Below, piece by piece: positions 6,963 to 9,730 of a stretch of 9,730 bases of DNA. The notes under the pieces were generated by a model that worked only from the letters and a program-made list of their open reading frames with translations, did no database searches and was not told the origin of the DNA. This DNA comes from Pseudomonadota bacterium (GTDB lineage Bacteria > Pseudomonadota > Alphaproteobacteria > Rhizobiales > Kaistiaceae). Where the stretch lies: the NCBI GenBank assembly GCA_023391905.1, contig JAEWAD010000079.1:1-9730 (forward strand). The letters run 5' to 3'. A program made the position numbers and the translations under genes. Position 1 is the first letter of the stretch; every line of letters starts with the position of its first letter.

Positions 6963-7018
6963 GAAACTAGAGCTTTCAGCCGTCGTCGATTAGCTGGCAT
7001 AATGCGCATGCCGTTATG
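6963..7018. promoter_or_regulatory. Probable LysR operator region between divergent genes
   Basis: Several overlapping dyads occur in the 151-nt divergent gap. ATTA-N7-TAAT (6989-7003) places T6990 and A7002 exactly as T-N11-A, the LysR-family box. GAAA-N7-TTTC (6963-6977) has the same geometry, 26 bp centre to centre. Further dyads are GGCAT-N7-ATGCC (6996-7012), ATGCGCAT (7002-7009) and CATAA-N11-TTATG (6998-7018). CATAAT at 6998-7003 could be the -10 element of the lysR promoter, with a poor TTTCAG -35 18 nt upstream, so binding there would also repress lysR. That the neighbouring LysR protein binds here is inferred from layout. Confidence 0.6.
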
Positions 7019-7032
7019 AGCGAGATTCATGA

Positions 7033-7926
7033 ATGTTGCGCGAGAACGTCAACGACCTCGTCGCCTTCCTCGAAGTGGCGCGTGAGGGCAGCTTCACCAA
7101 GGCCGCGGCCAGGCTCGGCGTTTCGCAATCGGCGCTCAGCCACGCGATGCGCGCGCTGGAAACCCGGCTCGGCATGCGCCTTCTCGCCCGTACGACGCGG
7201 AGCGTCTCCCTGACCGAGGCGGGCGAGCGGCTGCTGCGCACCGTCGCGCCGGCCTTCGAGGACATCGACGCCGAACTGCTGGCCCTCACCGAATTGCGCG
7301 ACAAGCCGGCCGGAAGCTTCCGCATCACCGCAGGCCAGCACGCCGTCGATACCATCCTCTGGCCGGTGCTCGAGCGATTGCTGCCCGACTATCCCGACAT
7401 CAAGGTCGAGCTCTCCATCGACGCCGCGCTGACCGACATCGTCAGCGAGCGCTTCGATGCCGGGGTGCGGCTCGGCGAATCGCTGGAGAAGGACATGATC
7501 GCCGTGCGCATCAGTCCCGAGATGCGCATGGTGCTGCTCGCCGCGCCGGCCTATCTGGACAAGCATCCGCCGCCCAGGGCGCCGCGCGACGTGACGGCGC
7601 ACAATTGCATCAACCTCCGCCTGCCGACCTATGGCGGGCTCTACGCCTGGGAATTCGAGAAGGACGGACAGGAGCTGCGCGTGCGGGTCGAGGGGCAGCT
7701 GACCTTCAACACGCCGTCCAACGTGCTCAAGGCGGCCGCGGCCGGCATGGGCCTCGCCTTCATGCTCGAGGACGCGGCGCGGGACTATATCGCCGACGGT
7801 CGTCTCGTCCGCCTGCTCGAGGATTGGTGCCCGCCATTTCCCGGCTACCACCTCTATTATCCGAGCCGCCGGCAGCCTTCGCCGGCCTTCACGCTGCTGG
7901 TCGAGGCGCTGCGTTATCGCGGCTGA
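7033..7926 (+). CDS. LysR family transcriptional regulator
   Basis: This is a cytoplasmic DNA-binding regulator of 297 residues, normal for the family. The N-terminal winged helix-turn-helix covers about residues 5-63 (DLVAFLEVAREGSFTKAAA, then VSQSALSHAMRALETRLG, then RTTRSVSLTEAG). The substrate-binding domain runs from about 91 to 293 (GSFRITAGQHAVDTILWPVL, DAGVRLGES, AAAAGMGLAFMLED) and resembles the CrgA-like subgroup. ATG 7033 has GAGCGAG at 7018-7024 with 8-nt spacing; the earlier ATGs at 7016 and 7029 are in other frames. The divergent arrangement with the dehydrogenase-cupin-reductase operon, plus a T-N11-A dyad in the gap, suggests that it controls that operon and itself. The effector cannot be deduced. 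The EamA-type gene follows in the same direction and may be cotranscribed. Confidence 0.95.
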   Translation: MLRENVNDLVAFLEVAREGSFTKAAARLGVSQSALSHAMRALETRLGMRLLARTTRSVSLTEAGERLLRTVAPAFEDIDAELLALTELRDKPAGSFRITAGQHAVDTILWPVLERLLPDYPDIKVELSIDAALTDIVSERFDAGVRLGESLEKDMIAVRISPEMRMVLLAAPAYLDKHPPPRAPRDVTAHNCINLRLPTYGGLYAWEFEKDGQELRVRVEGQLTFNTPSNVLKAAAAGMGLAFMLEDAARDYIADGRLVRLLEDWCPPFPGYHLYYPSRRQPSPAFTLLVEALRYRG

Positions 7927-7927
7927 G

Positions 7928-7947
7928 AACGGCGGCAAGGCGCCGTT
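7928..7947 (+). other. Hairpin directly after the LysR gene
   Basis: A perfect 7-bp stem (AACGGCG 7928-7934 with CGCCGTT 7941-7947) with the loop GCAAGG starts 2 nt after the stop codon. No U-tract follows. It may reduce read-through into the EamA gene or protect the 3' end of the lysR message; it is not a standard terminator. Confidence 0.45.
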
Positions 7948-8010
7948 GCGCCCGGGGTTGGCTTCTGCGACGGTCCGGCGATGTCGAGCAGGGAAGGCGC
8001 GGTGAGGACC

Positions 8011-8439
8011 ATGTTGGCAAGCTGGCAATTCTGGGCGGTGCTGTCCGCCGCCTTCGCGGCGCTGACGGCGATCTTCGCCAAGATCGGCATCACGGGCGTC
8101 GGTTCGGACTTCGCCACCTTCATCCGCACCGTCGTCATCCTCGTCACCATCGCCTTCATCCTGACGGTGACGGGGCAGTGGCAGCCCTTCGGCTCGGTGT
8201 CGTCGAAGAGCTATGCCTTCCTCGTCCTGTCTGGGCTGGCGACGGGCGCTTCCTGGCTCTGCTATTTCCGCGCCCTGCATCTTGGCGACGCCGCCCGCGT
8301 CGCGCCGGTCGACAAGCTCAGCGTCGTACTGGTGGCCCTGTTCGGGGTGGCCTTCCTGGGCGAGAATCTCTCCTGGCGCAACTGGCTCGGCGTGCTTCTG
8401 ATCGCCTCCGGGGCCGTTCTGGTGGCCATGCGCGCGTGA
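8011..8439 (+). CDS. EamA-type (DMT superfamily) membrane protein, half-size
   Basis: This inner-membrane protein of 142 residues carries one EamA repeat. About five hydrophobic segments are visible, near residues 6-26, 34-55, 68-88, 97-119 and 122-140. Typical EamA features are FAALTAIFAKIGI in the first helix, GLATGASWLCYFRALHLGDAARVAPVDKLSVV in the middle, and FLGENLSWRNWLGVLLIASGAVLV at the end. Full transporters have two such repeats (about 290 residues), so this one should act as a homo- or heterodimer, like other single-domain members; no partner gene is adjacent. The start is uncertain: ATG 8011 has GAGGA close upstream, GTG 8002 has AAGG upstream, and ATG 7981 lacks a ribosome-binding site. 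The substrate is unknown. It lies 84 nt after the LysR stop in the same direction. Confidence 0.88.
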   Translation: MLASWQFWAVLSAAFAALTAIFAKIGITGVGSDFATFIRTVVILVTIAFILTVTGQWQPFGSVSSKSYAFLVLSGLATGASWLCYFRALHLGDAARVAPVDKLSVVLVALFGVAFLGENLSWRNWLGVLLIASGAVLVAMRA

Positions 8440-8497
8440 GGCTGGATGGGTGGCGGGTATCCTTCGCCGGCTTCCTGTGGTCATTTTCGCGGCATGG

Positions 8498-8529
8498 AGG
8501 GGCTCCATCGCCCCTATCCGGGCCTTTTT
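8498..8529 (+). terminator. Possible weak terminator after the EamA gene
   Basis: AGGGGC (8498-8503) pairs with GCCCCT (8510-8515) around TCCATC, and GG 8496-8497 can add pairs with CC 8518-8519 across a 2-nt bulge. TTTTT follows at 8525-8529, several bases further than in a standard terminator, so the call is tentative. It lies about 60 nt past the EamA stop and would separate that unit from mgtE. Confidence 0.4.
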
Positions 8530-8602
8530 CGGCGTGCGGCATGAAACTTCGTCGATTGGGGGTTGACGCAGCGCCGGCATTGGCGCACCTCACAGGCGTC
8601 AA

Positions 8603-8626
8603 GCCGGTATCCGCATGCGGACCGGC
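8603..8626. promoter_or_regulatory. Imperfect palindrome upstream of mgtE
   Basis: GCCGGT (8603-8608) and ACCGGC (8621-8626) flank the perfect palindrome CCGCATGCGG (8611-8620), with only AT at 8609-8610 unpaired. In DNA it is a near-symmetric protein-binding dyad; in RNA it would be a stable hairpin. It starts 35 nt after the TTGACG hexamer, so it could be an operator or part of the transcribed leader. Confidence 0.5.
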
Positions 8627-8710
8627 CCCCACTTGGAACCCCCGCTTCATGTCGAGCGACAGTAGCAGTCGAATAAAGGCGCCGCCCAGGGCCGCGATGA
8701 ACTGATCGCT

Positions 8711-8744
8711 CGATCGGCTCACTCGGTCTGCCGGCGGCCGATCG
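8711..8744 (+). promoter_or_regulatory. Hairpin abutting the mgtE ribosome-binding site
   Basis: An 8-bp perfect inverted repeat, CGATCGGC (8711-8718) and GCCGATCG (8737-8744), encloses 18 nt. Its last base is the first base of the GGAG Shine-Dalgarno sequence (8744-8747) of mgtE. The left arm could instead partner with itself or with the GATCG at 8704-8708, giving alternative folds. Control of ribosome access is a reasonable inference, but no known Mg2+ riboswitch class is recognised. Confidence 0.5.
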
Positions 8745-8754
8745 GAGTAGAGCC

Positions 8755-9730
8755 ATGGAAGATATCGTCCGCCAGGACGAGGCGACCCTGCGCGCCGAGG
8801 CATCGCGCCTCGATCACGAGCACGTCGCCGACGTCGTCGAACGCCTCAACCAGCATGATCCCGAGACCAACGCGGCGGTTCTCGCCGGGCTCTCGGACGA
8901 ACGCGTCGTCGAGATCCTCGACCTGCCCGAGTTCGAGGATTCGGGCGAGGTCATCGCCAACCTGCCGCGCGAGCGCGTCGCGCGCATCATCGCCGGCATG
9001 TCGGCCGACCGGGCGACCGACCTTCTCGCCGAGGTCGAGGAGCCGCTGCGCTCGCAGCTGATCGCCCGCCTCGATCCGGAGACCCGCAGCGCCGTTGCGC
9101 GCCTCGCCGCCTATCCCGAAGGCAGCGCCGGCAGCATCATGACGACCGAGTTCGTCAGCGTGCCGTCCGACTGGACGGTGGCGCAGACGCTGAAGCACAT
9201 CCGCGCCGTCGAGAAGAGCCGCGAGACGATCTACACGATCTGCGTGCTGGATCCGACGACCCATGCGCTCGTGCAGGCGGTGTCGCTGCGCCGGCTGATC
9301 GCCGCCGAGCTCGACGCCAACGTGCTGTCGGCCGGGCGTCACAGCCGACCGATTACGGTCGAGCCGCGCACCGACCGCGAGGCCGTCGCGCAGCTGTTCT
9401 CGAAATACGATCTTCTGGCCGTCCCCGTGGTGGATGAGCGTTTCCATGTCGTCGGGATCGTCACGGTCGACGACGTCATCGATACGATCTTCGCGGAAAG
9501 CACGGAGGACGCGCAGAAGTTCGGCGGCATGGAGGCGCTCGACGAGCCCTACATGGACATCAGCTTCCTGAAGATGATGCGCAAGCGCGCCGGCTGGCTC
9601 TGCGCGCTGTTCATCGGCGAGATGCTGACGGCGACCGCCATGCAGCATTTCGAGCATGAGCTGGAGCGGGCGATCGTGCTCACCCTGTTCATTCCGCTGA
9701 TCATGAGCTCCGGCGGCAATTCCGGCTCGC
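8755..9730 (+). CDS. mgtE: MgtE family magnesium transporter, 3' partial
   Basis: MgtE is an inner-membrane Mg2+ channel whose cytoplasmic domains sense Mg2+ and gate the pore. The first 325 residues are present; the frame is open at the right edge. An alpha-helical N domain covers about residues 15-122 (repeats such as LPRERVARIIAGMSADRATDLL). Two CBS domains follow: about 124-188 (GSAGSIMTTEFVSVP start) and 192-255 (SRPITVEPRTDREAVAQL, VVGIVTVDDVIDTI). A linking helix comes next, then the membrane domain from about 279 (GWLCALFIGEMLTATAM, then IVLTLFIPLIMSSGGNSGS, the conserved family signature). Three to four further membrane segments and the pore aspartate are expected outside the window. 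ATG 8755 has GGAG at 8744-8747 with 7-nt spacing. It is probably its own transcription unit, preceded by a structured 315-nt leader region. Confidence 0.97.
   Translation, partial: MEDIVRQDEATLRAEASRLDHEHVADVVERLNQHDPETNAAVLAGLSDERVVEILDLPEFEDSGEVIANLPRERVARIIAGMSADRATDLLAEVEEPLRSQLIARLDPETRSAVARLAAYPEGSAGSIMTTEFVSVPSDWTVAQTLKHIRAVEKSRETIYTICVLDPTTHALVQAVSLRRLIAAELDANVLSAGRHSRPITVEPRTDREAVAQLFSKYDLLAVPVVDERFHVVGIVTVDDVIDTIFAESTEDAQKFGGMEALDEPYMDISFLKMMRKRAGWLCALFIGEMLTATAMQHFEHELERAIVLTLFIPLIMSSGGNSGS

Larger units (their letters stand above)
8440..8754. other. 315-nt intergenic / mgtE leader region
   Basis: No convincing gene lies here. In order it holds a hairpin with a nearby T-run (8498-8529), a TTGACG hexamer at 8563-8568 that resembles a -35 element but has no good -10 at 17-18 nt, a 24-nt imperfect palindrome (8603-8626), and an inverted repeat ending at the mgtE ribosome-binding site (8711-8744). 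A 54-codon frame at 8541-8705 has no ribosome-binding site. Confidence 0.5.

Noticed and set aside
4305..7019. Long plus-strand frames (4305-5432 and 5805-7019) opposite the redox operon
   Set aside because: Both are composition shadows of the aldo/keto reductase and alcohol dehydrogenase genes, whose catalytic residues are intact on the minus strand.
7027..8580. 517-codon minus-strand frame opposite the LysR and EamA genes
   Set aside because: Low-complexity His/Arg/Glu-rich translation spanning two well-supported genes and their gap; a shadow frame.
8635..8660. EcfG-type stress promoter suggested by GGAACC
   Set aside because: At 16-17 nt downstream there is no CGTT -10 element, so only half the motif is present.
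8541..8705. 54-codon leader peptide upstream of mgtE with several proline codons, reminiscent of mgtL
   Set aside because: No ribosome-binding site precedes the ATG, proline codons are expected in GC-rich DNA, and the frame is simply the end of a longer frame overlapping the EamA gene.
8719..9657. 312-codon minus-strand frame opposite mgtE
   Set aside because: The plus strand encodes clear MgtE N, CBS and membrane segments; the antisense product has no family features.

Overview
The window is high-GC DNA with strong G/C third-position bias and long spurious antisense reading frames, as is usual in Alphaproteobacteria. The adjacent cell-wall amidase and penicillin-binding protein 1A genes, together with the protein sequences, suggest the order Hyphomicrobiales (Rhizobiales). 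I cannot name a genus. The window looks chromosomal. I see no insertion sequence, phage gene, CRISPR array, tRNA or rRNA. It contains nine protein genes, the first and last cut by the window edges.

Layout. (1) 1-3763, plus strand: peptidoglycan block. It has the 3' part of a zinc N-acetylmuramoyl-L-alanine amidase with an AMIN-domain remnant, a 320-nt gap, and a complete class A penicillin-binding protein 1A (mrcA) closed by a near-perfect intrinsic terminator. (2) 3783-4280, plus: a GNAT acetyltransferase, convergent with the next block. (3) 6881-4308, minus: an apparent three-gene redox operon (zinc alcohol dehydrogenase, small cupin, aldo/keto reductase) that ends at a strong terminator. 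(4) 6882-7032: divergent control region with clustered dyads, one fitting a LysR T-N11-A box. (5) 7033-8439, plus: a LysR regulator, then a half-size EamA-type membrane protein. (6) 8440-8754: a 315-nt leader or intergenic stretch with several hairpins. (7) 8755-end, plus: MgtE magnesium transporter, truncated by the window edge.

How the genes work together. The amidase splits septal peptidoglycan and PBP1A polymerises and cross-links new peptidoglycan. The LysR protein most likely controls the divergent operon, whose two NAD(P)H oxidoreductases and cupin suggest handling of reactive aldehydes, ketones or quinones; the real substrate cannot be read from sequence.

Most of the region is ordinary. 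The best anomaly is the cupin gene. Its conserved N-terminal coding sequence (about 21 codons) is present but lies one base out of frame with the only well-placed ATG, and one of the residues expected to bind the metal is Asn instead of His. Both point to a decaying gene or a sequencing error. The hairpin next to the mgtE ribosome-binding site and the dyad cluster upstream of the LysR gene are the other places worth a second look.
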